64,000 nt of DNA from Ignavibacteria bacterium (GTDB lineage: Bacteria > Bacteroidota > Ignavibacteria > UBA10030 > SZUA-254): contig JACOSY010000005.1 of the NCBI GenBank assembly GCA_016178595.1, forward strand, positions 1 to 64,000, read 5' to 3'. This document shows, in pieces, positions 26,111 to 34,648 of the stretch. The translations under genes and the position numbers were made by a program. The notes below the pieces were generated by a model that was given only the letters and a program-made list of their open reading frames with translations, did no database searches and was not told the origin of the DNA. Position 1 is the first letter of the stretch. Every line of letters begins with the position of its first letter.

Positions 26111-27193
26111 ATGAAGCCCATTCGCGAATCAGTTTTTCTCATGGTTCTCATGGCAGCGTTCCTTCTTGCTCCCCCATCGACGATCGGGCAACCGACGACG
26201 ACGACAAACGCTGCAACGAACATCTCCTCGACTTCAGCGAAGCTGAACGGTTCGGTCTTATCGCCAGCTCTGCCGGCCACCGCACATTTTGACTGGGGAA
26301 CAACGATGTTGTACGGCAATGTTACGCCGGACGTGATCGTGAGTGAGGCTTCTACGCCGCAGCCCATAATGTTCACACTTACCGGTCTCGTTCCAAATTC
26401 AACGTATCATTTCCGTGCATCGGCATCGAACGATAACGGGTCAAGCAATGGTTCCGATATGAGCTTCGTGACAACCGCGGCGGCGCCCACGGTCGCGACG
26501 TCGTCGGCACAGAACGTCACCTCGTCATCGGCACGATTGGTCGGGACTGCTAATCCGAGAAACAGTGCGACGAATGCACACTTCGAATGGGGAACGAGCA
26601 TCGCGTATGGCAATACAACTCCAAATTCCTCCCTCACTGCTGACACAACAACGCAGACAGTCATGTTTGATCTTGGAAGTCTGTCGCCAAATATGACATA
26701 TCATTACCGAATCACAGCAACGAATCCGGGTGGGACTTCGAACGGCGGCGATCAGACATTCACGACTGCTCCGCTTGCGCCGTTACCGACTGTAACGGTT
26801 CTACAACTCCAGGATCTTACGCCGAACTCTGCTAGGTTTGTCGGAGCGGTCAACCCGAATGGAGCCTCGACCACTGCGCATTTCGAGTGGGGGCCGACGT
26901 CGCTGTATGGAAATACGACTCCGGACGTGTCGATGGGCAATGGAACATCCGATGTTCAAATCAGTTTTGCACTCGGCGGTCTCTCTCCGCACTCCACCTA
27001 TCACTACCGCCTTGTCGCGACGAACATTGGTGGAACGGCAAACAGCGGCGATCAAGTCTTCGCTACGACGTCGATTGGTCCATCACTAGTGCCGCTTCTT
27101 ACTCCGTGGGGTGGAATACTCTTGGCTTCGCTTTTTCTGATTGGATTTATCTCATCAATACTTGTGCAGCGTCGGGTGAAATCGCGCAGGTAA
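26111..27193 (+). CDS. Surface protein with three FN3-like repeats and an IPTL-CTERM-like tail
   Basis: A 360-residue exported protein. A signal peptide covers residues 1-26 (hydrophobic core VLMAAFLLAPPS). Three repeats of about 95-100 residues follow; each contains an AHFxWGT or similar motif, a short YGNxTP segment and a closing TYHxRxxAxN-GG/GS pattern, typical of fibronectin III-like modules. The last 34 residues read PLLTPWGGILLASLFLIGF, more hydrophobic residues and then RRVKSRR. That is the PxL-x-x-WG plus transmembrane plus arginine layout of IPTL-CTERM sorting tails. It is probably processed and displayed on the cell surface. No matching sortase is in the window. Confidence 0.8.
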   Translation: MKPIRESVFLMVLMAAFLLAPPSTIGQPTTTTNAATNISSTSAKLNGSVLSPALPATAHFDWGTTMLYGNVTPDVIVSEASTPQPIMFTLTGLVPNSTYHFRASASNDNGSSNGSDMSFVTTAAAPTVATSSAQNVTSSSARLVGTANPRNSATNAHFEWGTSIAYGNTTPNSSLTADTTTQTVMFDLGSLSPNMTYHYRITATNPGGTSNGGDQTFTTAPLAPLPTVTVLQLQDLTPNSARFVGAVNPNGASTTAHFEWGPTSLYGNTTPDVSMGNGTSDVQISFALGGLSPHSTYHYRLVATNIGGTANSGDQVFATTSIGPSLVPLLTPWGGILLASLFLIGFISSILVQRRVKSRR

Positions 27194-27314
27194 ATTCGAG
27201 ATAATTTTTCGTTGACAGACAAGCTCTCCTTACTGCATTTCCTGCAACTATACGATTTGCTTTTCGCCTGAAAAACCACGAACTTCTTTCCGTCAATACA
27301 CGTAAAGTAAGTTC

Positions 27315-28304
27315 ATGGTTCCGTCAGCACTTCTCAATTCCATTAAAGATCAGGCGAAGAAACTCAAGAAGACAGTCGTTCTTCCCGACGCACTCGATGA
27401 GCGCGCGCTGAAAGCGGCTCGCATCATCCTTGATGAAGGCATTGCATCTCCCATTCTCATCGGCGACGAGAATCAGATTCGACAGAAAGCCGAATCACAA
27501 TCAGTTGCGATTAGTCTCCACAACATCCGCATCGTCGATCCCGTAAAGTCTGGAAAGTTGAGCGACTTCTCCCACGTCTTCTTTAATCTTCGCAAGTCGA
27601 AAGGGTTGGATTTCACGCAGGCCGGAACCCTCATGAAGAATCCGCTTTATTTCGGCGCGATGATGGTTCGGGAAGGATTGGCGGATGGAAGTGTCGCAGG
27701 TTCGCTCTCGACGACGGGAGATGTCTTGCGTGCGGCAATCCAGGTGATCGGGCTTCGCGAGGGCATCAGCGTCGTTTCGAGCTTTTTTCTGATCGTATTT
27801 CCCCATGCAGTGTACTCGTTCGCCGATTGCGCCGTTGTCCCCGACCCGACTGTGGAGCAGCTTGCGGACATTGCGATTGCGACCGCGGAGAACCACCGAA
27901 AGCTCACCGGCGAGGAGCCGCGCGTCGCGATGCTGTCGTTCTCGACGAAGGGAAGCGCGAGTCATCCATTCATCGAGAAAGTACAACAAGCAACGGTCAT
28001 CGTGAAGCAAAAAGCTTCCGGCCTCCTCATTGATGGCGAGCTGCAGCTCGATGCGGCCCTCGTTCCGAAAGTCGCACGATCCAAAGCCCCCGGCAGTCCG
28101 GTCGAAGGAAACGCAAATGTTCTCATCTTTCCTGATCTCAATGCGGGCAACATCGCTTACAAGCTGGCGGAACGTCTCGGCGGGGCAGAGGCCATCGGCC
28201 CGATTGTGCAAGGACTGAAGAAACCCGCTTTCGATCTTTCGCGCGGCTGCAGCGTGGAGGATATTGTCAACACGGTTGCCATCAACTGTGTGCTCGCGGC
28301 GTAG
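27315..28304 (+). CDS. pta: Phosphate acetyltransferase
   Basis: This enzyme interconverts acetyl-CoA and acetyl phosphate. Its 329 residues match the short, single-domain Pta class. Evidence includes [20 protein letters not shown] near the N-terminus, [55 protein letters not shown] and the C-terminal [21 protein letters not shown], a family hallmark. A phosphate butyryltransferase is related, but the full motif set fits Pta better. No acetate kinase gene is adjacent. It is followed after 11 bp by a membrane protein gene, suggesting co-transcription. Confidence 0.93.
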   Translation: MVPSALLNSIKDQAKKLKKTVVLPDALDERALKAARIILDEGIASPILIGDENQIRQKAESQSVAISLHNIRIVDPVKSGKLSDFSHVFFNLRKSKGLDFTQAGTLMKNPLYFGAMMVREGLADGSVAGSLSTTGDVLRAAIQVIGLREGISVVSSFFLIVFPHAVYSFADCAVVPDPTVEQLADIAIATAENHRKLTGEEPRVAMLSFSTKGSASHPFIEKVQQATVIVKQKASGLLIDGELQLDAALVPKVARSKAPGSPVEGNANVLIFPDLNAGNIAYKLAERLGGAEAIGPIVQGLKKPAFDLSRGCSVEDIVNTVAINCVLAA

Positions 28305-28315
28305 AAGGCACAGCT

Positions 28316-29476
28316 ATGGCGGAGCCTCTCGCCGTGCCGAAGCGGCGTCATCTCTTTATCGACCTCTACCGGAGCGCAGTCATCCTCCTCATGCTCGAAG
28401 GTCACGTCTTCCGCACGTTTCTTCCGCCGGACGTTCAGCAAACGCCGTTCTTTCAGTTCCATGAATTCTTTCACGGATTGAGTGCACCGGCATTCTTGTT
28501 CGGCGCCGGACTAACATTCGTCATCTCGACACGGAAGCGGTGGGAGTCGTATCATCATTGGGACGAGCCGTTGGCGCGTCGCGTGCGACGATTGCTGCTT
28601 GTCCTCTGCCTCGGACTCGGTCTGCATCTCCCGTACTTCTCTTTCCGGAAGATTCTTCTTGAAGGTACACACGATGAAATCCTCCAGTTTTTCCGATTCG
28701 ATGTTCTTCACTGCATCGGTGTGGGCTTGCTCCTTTTGCATGCACTGGTCTTTTTCTTCAAAACGGAAGTCCGGTTTTACGGTCTTGTTCTTGCAACCAC
28801 AGTTACCGTTTGCTTCGCGACACCGCTCATGTGGGATGTCGATGTTGTCCGAATGCTTCCAGTCCCGATTGCCCAGGCGTTGAGCGGCAGCCATGGCTCG
28901 CTGTTTCCGCTTTTCCCGTACGTCGGTTTCCTCTTTGCGGGCGTCATCGTTTCGTGGGAATACCTCATCGCCTCAGAACAGCGGCGAGAAAGATTGTTCA
29001 TGCAGAAGCTGCTAACGATCGGTGCCTCACTGATTATTGTTGGAATTCTTTCAGATGTTGTCCCGATCCGGATATATCCGCACTATAACTTCTGGTTCAC
29101 AAGTCCGAGTTACTTTCTCATTCGCGTCGGTGCGCTGATGATGGTCGTTGCCGCTTTCTGGTATGCGGCAGCACGCACCGTGGCCCCCAAAAAAGTTCTC
29201 ACCGTGCTTGGGATCGAATCGCTCTTCGTCTACGTCCTCCATCTTCTTATCCTGTACGGGTCTGCGATGAATCCGGCTTTCAATCTTCAAGTCATATTGG
29301 GAAACAATCTGACGGTTCTTCAGACGATGGGCGTGTTCATCGGCGTTCTTCTCACGATACTCGCAGTCGCGCTGGCATGGAATTTCCTGAAGAGAATCCA
29401 TCCCAATTTCTACCGCATCGTCCTGCTTGCGGGCACTGCGATATTCCTCTATCAATTCTTTACAAGAGATTTTTAG
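28316..29476 (+). CDS. DUF1624/HGSNAT-like polytopic membrane protein
   Basis: A 386-residue integral membrane protein with about ten hydrophobic segments. The start RHLFIDLYRSAVILLMLEGH resembles the heparan-alpha-glucosaminide N-acetyltransferase/DUF1624 group and, more loosely, acyltransferase 3 proteins, in which a histidine in the first helix is catalytic. FHGLSAPAFLFGAGLTFV continues that similarity. It may transfer an acetyl group across the membrane to an envelope sugar; the adjacent pta could supply acetyl-CoA balance (speculative). It converges with anmK, with only 2 bp between the stops. Confidence 0.7.
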   Translation: MAEPLAVPKRRHLFIDLYRSAVILLMLEGHVFRTFLPPDVQQTPFFQFHEFFHGLSAPAFLFGAGLTFVISTRKRWESYHHWDEPLARRVRRLLLVLCLGLGLHLPYFSFRKILLEGTHDEILQFFRFDVLHCIGVGLLLLHALVFFFKTEVRFYGLVLATTVTVCFATPLMWDVDVVRMLPVPIAQALSGSHGSLFPLFPYVGFLFAGVIVSWEYLIASEQRRERLFMQKLLTIGASLIIVGILSDVVPIRIYPHYNFWFTSPSYFLIRVGALMMVVAAFWYAAARTVAPKKVLTVLGIESLFVYVLHLLILYGSAMNPAFNLQVILGNNLTVLQTMGVFIGVLLTILAVALAWNFLKRIHPNFYRIVLLAGTAIFLYQFFTRDF

Positions 29477-29478
29477 TG

Positions 29479-30666
29479 CTACGGAAGAGCAATGACTCCG
29501 AGGATGGTTTGCATGCGTGCGCCGGTTGCACCCGGCACATTGCCCGCATGACCTGCGACGGCTTCGTTGGCAAAGAGTGCGAAGCAGAGTGCTTCTTTCG
29601 CGTCGGAAGAAATGCCGAGTTCGTCGGTTGTCCGAATGCTGATACCGGTAAAGTATCTCCGCAGTGCTTCCATAACGTACGCATTGTGCACGCCGCCGCC
29701 GCTGACAAAAAGTTCGGCGAGCGGCGTCTTTCGCCGAATAAATCGCAGATAGCTTTGGAAAATACTGAGCGCCATGAACTCCGCAGATGTTGCGACGAGA
29801 TCGGCGGGCTCCATGCCCCGGCCTCTCTTCAATACTTCATCGACAAACACTTGCCCGAAGGCCTCACGCCCCGTCGACTTCGGTGGCTTGAGCCTTAGGT
29901 AGGGATGTTTGATCATCCATTGAAGCAGCTCCGGAATGATATGTCCGCGTGAAGCGATCATGCCACCGTTATCAAAGGGTTTGTTGATGAATCGATGCGT
30001 GAGCGCGTCGATGATCATGTTGCCGGGACCGGTATCGAATGCGACCACATCGCCGATCGAACAGTTTCGCGGGAGAACGGTTATGTTCGCGATGCCGCCG
30101 ATGTTCAGCACGGCGCGGTTCATTGTTCGTGATCGTAGCATGAGATAATCGAAGAGAGGAACGAGCGGCGCTCCCGATCCGCCGACTGCAATATCACCGA
30201 CGCGAAAATCGCCGACCGTGACAACTCCGGTGAATTTGGCAAGTGCAGATGGATTCCCGATCTGCAATGTTGAGCGTATGCTTTTGCCGAAGAGTCTCTG
30301 TCGTTGGGGGAGATGGTGGATCGTTTGTCCGTGTGAGCCGATGAGGTCGACATCGTCCATGCGAAGTCCCGCTGTACGGGCGATACGCTTTGCTGCGTCA
30401 GCGAAGAAAGTTGCGACGAGCATATCGAGTCGAGTTACCTCGTCGAGACGCGCAGTGTCGGCGTCGGAATTCTTCAAGAGGAATTGTTTGAATCCCCGCG
30501 GATAGGGATACGTTTGAAATGCACGCTGTCGTATGTTCGATCTGGTTCCTGAGCCAGTGATCGCGACAAGCACCGCGTCGATTCCATCGACCGACGTACC
30601 GGACATGAGGCCAATAACTTGTTTCCGCTTCTTGCGAAATAATTTTTCGAGTGTATTCATTTTCAT
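29479..30666 (-). CDS. anmK: Anhydro-N-acetylmuramic acid kinase
   Basis: A cytoplasmic peptidoglycan-recycling enzyme that opens and phosphorylates 1,6-anhydroMurNAc to MurNAc-6-phosphate. It has 395 residues. IGLMSGTSVDGIDAVLV is the N-terminal ATP-binding motif, LIGSHGQTIHHLP the sugar-binding segment, LNIGGIANITVLP and AFDTGPGNMIID the central signatures, and LKPPKSTGREAFG the late motif. The genome also makes DAP and D-Ala-D-Ala, so murein turnover products can be reused. No MurQ etherase is nearby. A second ATG two codons in is also possible. Confidence 0.95.
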   Translation of the reverse strand: MKMNTLEKLFRKKRKQVIGLMSGTSVDGIDAVLVAITGSGTRSNIRQRAFQTYPYPRGFKQFLLKNSDADTARLDEVTRLDMLVATFFADAAKRIARTAGLRMDDVDLIGSHGQTIHHLPQRQRLFGKSIRSTLQIGNPSALAKFTGVVTVGDFRVGDIAVGGSGAPLVPLFDYLMLRSRTMNRAVLNIGGIANITVLPRNCSIGDVVAFDTGPGNMIIDALTHRFINKPFDNGGMIASRGHIIPELLQWMIKHPYLRLKPPKSTGREAFGQVFVDEVLKRGRGMEPADLVATSAEFMALSIFQSYLRFIRRKTPLAELFVSGGGVHNAYVMEALRRYFTGISIRTTDELGISSDAKEALCFALFANEAVAGHAGNVPGATGARMQTILGVIALP

Positions 30667-30875
30667 TCATCACGTCGAGAGTGTTCCATGAAGAAATCCT
30701 AAATACCAAGTCCGAAGCTCCAAACAAATTCTAATCTCTCAGGGGTTAGTTCCCCGCCGCTTGCGGCGAGAAAATTAAAATAAAACATAATCAACTTGAT
30801 ACACCGCTGCTTGCGGCGGGCGTAGTTCATTTTCTAAATTCTGCACCGAAAATCGGTTACTCAATTTCTGTACCA
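30667..30875. repeat. Two CCGCxGCTTGCGGCG palindromes in the anmK-nfo spacer
   Basis: CCGCCGCTTGCGGCG near 30754 and CCGCTGCTTGCGGCGG near 30803 are two copies of a GC-rich hairpin in otherwise A/T-rich DNA, a REP-like arrangement. TTGCGG in the second copy, 18 bp before TAAATT, could serve as the nfo promoter. Confidence 0.6.
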
Positions 30876-31763
30876 ATGAACGAATCGCAAATGGCAGATT
30901 CTACTAAGCCTCTGATCGGCGCTCACCAATCCATCGCCGGTGGAATTCACAAAGCATTCGAGCGAGCGAAACAGGTTGGCTGCACCGCGCTGCAAGTGTT
31001 CACGAAAAATTCCAACCAATGGAACGCCAAACCGCTCACCGACGAAGATATCGCAAGCTACAAAATGGCTGCTTCGAAGTCAACTATTATCGCGCCTGTT
31101 GTCGCACACGATTCGTATCTCATCAACTTGTGCGCGAAAGATACGGCACTGCTGCAACGATCGCGTCGTGCATTTGTCGACGAGCTGAAACGATGCGAGG
31201 CGCTTGGCATTCCGTACCTCAACTTTCATCCGGGTGCGCACACGGGGCAAGGCGAAGAGGAGGGAATCACGCGCATTATCGAGTCACTCAATTGGGCGCA
31301 CGAAGAGACGAAGGGATTCAAGGTGAAGAGTGTGTTGGAAACAACGGCGGGACAAGGTTCGGCGATCGGCTACCGCTTCGAACATCTTCAACAAATCATC
31401 GATGGAGTTGATGAGCCGGAGAGGATGGCGGTGTGCATCGACACATGTCATATCTTCGCCGCGGGCTATGACATCAGCACGGAAAAAGGATATGATGAAA
31501 CGATGAAGGAATTCGATGCGATTATCGGATTGGAGCGGCTCGCCGCCATTCACACCAACGATTCCAAGAAGCCGCTCGGCTCGCGCGTTGACCGGCACGA
31601 GCACATTGGGAAAGGTGCAATCGGGGAGCTTGGTTTCCGCATGTTGATGCAGGATGAGCGGCTCGCGAATATCCCAAAAATACTTGAGACGCCGAAGGGG
31701 GAGGACCTCAAAGAGGATAAGATGAATTTGAGCGTGTTGAGGAAGTTGGCGGAAGGGGAGTAG
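30876..31763 (+). CDS. nfo: Deoxyribonuclease IV (AP endonuclease)
   Basis: An endonuclease IV of 295 residues that nicks DNA 5' to abasic sites in base excision repair. GAHQSIAGGIHKAFERAKQVG is the start of the TIM barrel, and NFHPGAHTGQGEEEG, CIDTCHIFAAGYD and HTNDSKKPLGSRVDRHEHIG supply most of the three-zinc ligands. The length is normal. ATGs at 30876 and 30891 are both possible starts. It appears monocistronic. Confidence 0.95.
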   Translation: MNESQMADSTKPLIGAHQSIAGGIHKAFERAKQVGCTALQVFTKNSNQWNAKPLTDEDIASYKMAASKSTIIAPVVAHDSYLINLCAKDTALLQRSRRAFVDELKRCEALGIPYLNFHPGAHTGQGEEEGITRIIESLNWAHEETKGFKVKSVLETTAGQGSAIGYRFEHLQQIIDGVDEPERMAVCIDTCHIFAAGYDISTEKGYDETMKEFDAIIGLERLAAIHTNDSKKPLGSRVDRHEHIGKGAIGELGFRMLMQDERLANIPKILETPKGEDLKEDKMNLSVLRKLAEGE

Positions 31764-32018
31764 TAGAGTGCTGGAGTAAGGGAGTGGTGGAACGATGTTC
31801 GATGTCCGTTGTTCGACGTGGGTCAAGAGTTATGAAAAGAGAAAGCCGACCCGGTGTGGATGGGCTCTCCGGTAGATTCTTCGACTTTACTCAATTTGGC
31901 TTCGGATCCCTCCGGACACAAATCGTGCGCCGGGATGATGTTTCTTCAAAGCGGACTTGCCTTCACGAAGTGTACCTCGCATGATTTCGTGCGGAGTTCG
32001 CTGAGTCCGGGAGAAACG

Positions 32019-33779
32019 TCACTTCATCACCACCATCTTCTTCACGCTTGTAAACGATTGTCCAATTGTTCCTTCCACTCCATCGCCGATTCCTTGCGCG
32101 ACAATCCGATAGAAGTACACGCCCGATGGGAGCGAAGACGCATCAAAGTCCACTTCCTGCGTCCCTTCATACATCTCCTCGTTATCGAGCACTACCGCGA
32201 TTTCCTGACCAAGCGTGTTGAAAACCGTTAACGTGACTACGCTCTGTGTTTCTAGCTCGAAGCTGATCGTCGTTGTGGGGTTGAAGGGATTGGGATAATT
32301 CTGGTCGAGCCGATACTCGGTGACGACTTCATCTTCGGCTGCCGGTGTCGTTGTTGGCATCGCACCTGCTGAAGGTAATGAGTAACGGGCAAGGTAGGGC
32401 GAGGACGTAGCGTCCAGTTGAATGAGGTTTACCATGCCTTCCTCCGGGTTCATCGCACTGGAGAAGATTTTGATCGGGTCGGTAAACGTGTACGTGTAGG
32501 GCGCGTCTGCGGGCGCTCCGGAGATGAATGCACCGGATACCGCATTAAGACGCGAGAGCTCCGCAGGTCCGGTCTTGACAAGCAAGCCGAACGTATTCTT
32601 ACCGTTGTTACCATATGTCGTACTGTAGTCGAATCGGTAGAGGGGCAGGTTAGGGTAGACCACTTTTGCTTTAGTATATTCCGCCGCTCTATAGCGAAAC
32701 CGGATGCCATTCACGTGCGTTGTACCAACGCCATTCACCATCGTTCCGTACAGTGCTTCTCCCAGAATATAAAGATATCCCGGTTCTCCCACGGCTGGTG
32801 GGCTGTACACGCTTTCACCGTTATCCGATTTGGTGTAGAAGTTGCCGCTCCCATCCTTGTAATACCCCGGTGCCACATAGCTGTTCATCGTTCCAGCCAA
32901 TCCTGTCAGATTGATGTTGAGGATGCGAAGCTCGTTAAAGTCGAAAAACTTGTCGCTAAAGGCAGTTGTTTGATGTTTTCGGTAATGGTAGTTCGCTGCC
33001 GAGACAAGCCGCCCGCCGACGAAGACGAAATCATAGAAATATGGCCACTCGTCGGCATCGTATTCGAGGGAATTCGTACCCGTGGATGCGATGACGTGAT
33101 AATTCTCTTGGTACACTTTGTTCTGTGTAATAAAGGAACCCGTGGAAAAATCGAATTGCGCCACCCACATGGAACCTCGGAAGATTTCACTGGGCGGCGC
33201 AGAGAGGTCCTGGAGTATACTTGAGACAACCAATAACTTATTGCCGTCGGTGTACGCTCCAATGGGATCCATCACTTGAAATCCGGGCACCGATGGTACG
33301 GGAATCGCTGTCTGGAATCCAGCCACGCCCGCAGGTGAAACCTTCTGAATGAAGGGATTCCCACCCACTTCAATAGCAGCGTAGATATTTCCTGCGGGGT
33401 CGATGGAGGCAGTGCCGTGCATCGGTCCGTCAAGCTGGAGCGACCAGTCTTCTATGCCCGTCGTGTTGGTGGATAGGTAGGAATAAATTTTCGCCGCTGG
33501 ACCGCTTACGCTGCGGAATACGTAGAGTGACGTTCCGGTATACAGCATTTGCCGGATCGGATCGCTGGAAATCGCGACCGACCATGCGTGCGTTCCGTTC
33601 GGTTTGATTTTCCGTAGCACATCAGGCAGCAACTTTTCAGCCACGTAGACATTTCCGACTCCGTCTGGAATCACGATCGGTATCGCCGAGGTCAGCGGCT
33701 CTTTCCAAAGATTTGTTTGGCCGATGAGCGAAAGGGTCGTCAGTACGGACAAGAGTATGATACATGGTACTGCTTTCAT
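32019..33779 (-). CDS. Secreted protein with T9SS C-terminal sorting domain
   Basis: A 586-residue exported protein from the chosen start. The signal peptide MKAVPCIILLSVLTTLSLIGQ fits residues 1-21; the frame extends 30 codons further up, but those residues are hydrophilic and unlike a signal. Residues about 25-490 carry repeated short motifs of beta-propeller style (NxYVAEK, GNIYAAIEVGG, GNFYTKSD) that resemble SBBP-type repeats. The last 85 residues form the T9SS sorting domain: YPNPFNPTTTISFEL, TLTVFNTLGQEIAVVL, SGVYFYRI and the basic end VKKMVVMK. It would be exported across the outer membrane and anchored or released. The ligand or role is unknown. Confidence 0.8.
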   Translation of the reverse strand: MKAVPCIILLSVLTTLSLIGQTNLWKEPLTSAIPIVIPDGVGNVYVAEKLLPDVLRKIKPNGTHAWSVAISSDPIRQMLYTGTSLYVFRSVSGPAAKIYSYLSTNTTGIEDWSLQLDGPMHGTASIDPAGNIYAAIEVGGNPFIQKVSPAGVAGFQTAIPVPSVPGFQVMDPIGAYTDGNKLLVVSSILQDLSAPPSEIFRGSMWVAQFDFSTGSFITQNKVYQENYHVIASTGTNSLEYDADEWPYFYDFVFVGGRLVSAANYHYRKHQTTAFSDKFFDFNELRILNINLTGLAGTMNSYVAPGYYKDGSGNFYTKSDNGESVYSPPAVGEPGYLYILGEALYGTMVNGVGTTHVNGIRFRYRAAEYTKAKVVYPNLPLYRFDYSTTYGNNGKNTFGLLVKTGPAELSRLNAVSGAFISGAPADAPYTYTFTDPIKIFSSAMNPEEGMVNLIQLDATSSPYLARYSLPSAGAMPTTTPAAEDEVVTEYRLDQNYPNPFNPTTTISFELETQSVVTLTVFNTLGQEIAVVLDNEEMYEGTQEVDFDASSLPSGVYFYRIVAQGIGDGVEGTIGQSFTSVKKMVVMK

Positions 33780-33884
33780 ACATAATCTTTCTATGCTTTT
33801 TGGTTGGGTGAGTGGATTACTCATAGAGATCAGATCATGAGCACCACAGCAGATGCCCGCCCCCGGCAATACGTATCAACAAAT

Positions 33885-33913
33885 AATCTATCGAATTCTA
33901 ACCATTGTGTCAA
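33885..33913 (-). promoter_or_regulatory. Promoter of the T9SS cargo gene (TTGACA-N17-TAGATT)
   Basis: On the minus strand, a consensus TTGACA (33908-33913) and TAGATT (33885-33890) are 17 bp apart. The leader to ATG 33779 would be about 98 bases. Confidence 0.65.
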
Positions 33914-34017
33914 TAGAAAAATCCGGGATTGTATCAATTCAGGAAAAACATTCGGTGGGACAGGCATTTGGTGAAACCATCCCTTAGGGACCTGCCTGTT
34001 TGTTCTATATCAGTGAG

Positions 34018-34044
34018 CTACCTTATTGCCACCATCTTTTTCAC
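34018..34044 (-). pseudogene. Remnant of a T9SS C-terminal tail (VKKMVAIR, stop)
   Basis: Read on the minus strand, this stretch ends in VKKMVAIR and TAG. The neighbouring intact T9SS gene ends in VKKMVVMK. No upstream coding homology continues beyond a few codons, because a palindromic repeat abuts it. It is short, so chance is possible, but a second copy lies 240 bp away. Confidence 0.5.
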
Positions 34045-34255
34045 GCCGATGCGCAACCCATCCCAAAGGGGATCCCTTTGGGAGACCACTTCCCCGAAGG
34101 TCCTAACGACTCTCCAAGGGAGCACTTTGTGCCTTCGGAGGGTACTTCGGACGTGGTGACAAAAGGCTGCGGTTACCGCACTGCAAGTTATCCTCGTGTG
34201 CGTAACGCCGAGTGGTCGTCAGGTCGGAAGACCTGACGGTACCTTGAGAATTTTG

Positions 34256-34291
34256 CTATTTCATCAGCACCATCTTCTTTACATGAATAAA
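34256..34291 (-). pseudogene. Remnant of a T9SS C-terminal tail (FIHVKKMVLMK, stop)
   Basis: Read on the minus strand, the sequence ends FIHVKKMVLMK and TAG, matching the end of the intact T9SS gene (SFTSVKKMVVMK) at seven of the last eight residues. It directly follows the GTCAGGTC hairpin. This suggests a decayed or recombined 3' end of another T9SS cargo gene. Confidence 0.55.
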
Positions 34292-34592
34292 TGTCTACCC
34301 GTGTCTATGACTGCTTTTAGCGAAGGATACCCCAACCCTATCAGAAAATCTTGATAGAATTCATTACACGAAAAGAAAAACGTAGGATCAAGAGAAAAGA
34401 GTCATCGAATCATCACTACACCGGCAGATGAAATTGCCGCGAGAAGTATTTTGACATGAGCATGAAATGAACGCTCGCCCCCGAGCAATTCTTGATAAAA
34501 ATATAGACCTTTTTGTCTGAAATGTCAAGAGGAAATTTCTTTGGATGGAAGAATGTGGTGGTGTAGGATTCAACAGCGTCTCGCTTTGTGGC

Positions 34593-34621
34593 TTGCCATT
34601 GCCAGGAAATGACTTTATATT
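34593..34621 (+). promoter_or_regulatory. Promoter of the radical SAM gene (TTGCCA-N17-TATATT)
   Basis: TTGCCA (34593-34598) and TATATT (34616-34621) have a 17-bp spacer, 27 bases before the ATG at 34649. Confidence 0.7.
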
Positions 34622-34648
34622 ATAGGTGGTATTCGGTGAAAGTGTTGT

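Larger units (their letters stand above)
33914..34592. repeat. Repeat-rich spacer with hairpins and two T9SS tail remnants
   Basis: This spacer of about 680 bp has no intact gene. It contains a repeat unit at about 33955-34005 that is shared with 37433-37490, a 10-bp stem TCCCAAAGGG/CCCTTTGGGA at 34061-34083, and an 8-bp stem GTCAGGTC/GACCTGAC at 34218-34237. Two minus-strand coding scraps, listed separately, encode the terminal residues of T9SS sorting domains. Confidence 0.7.
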
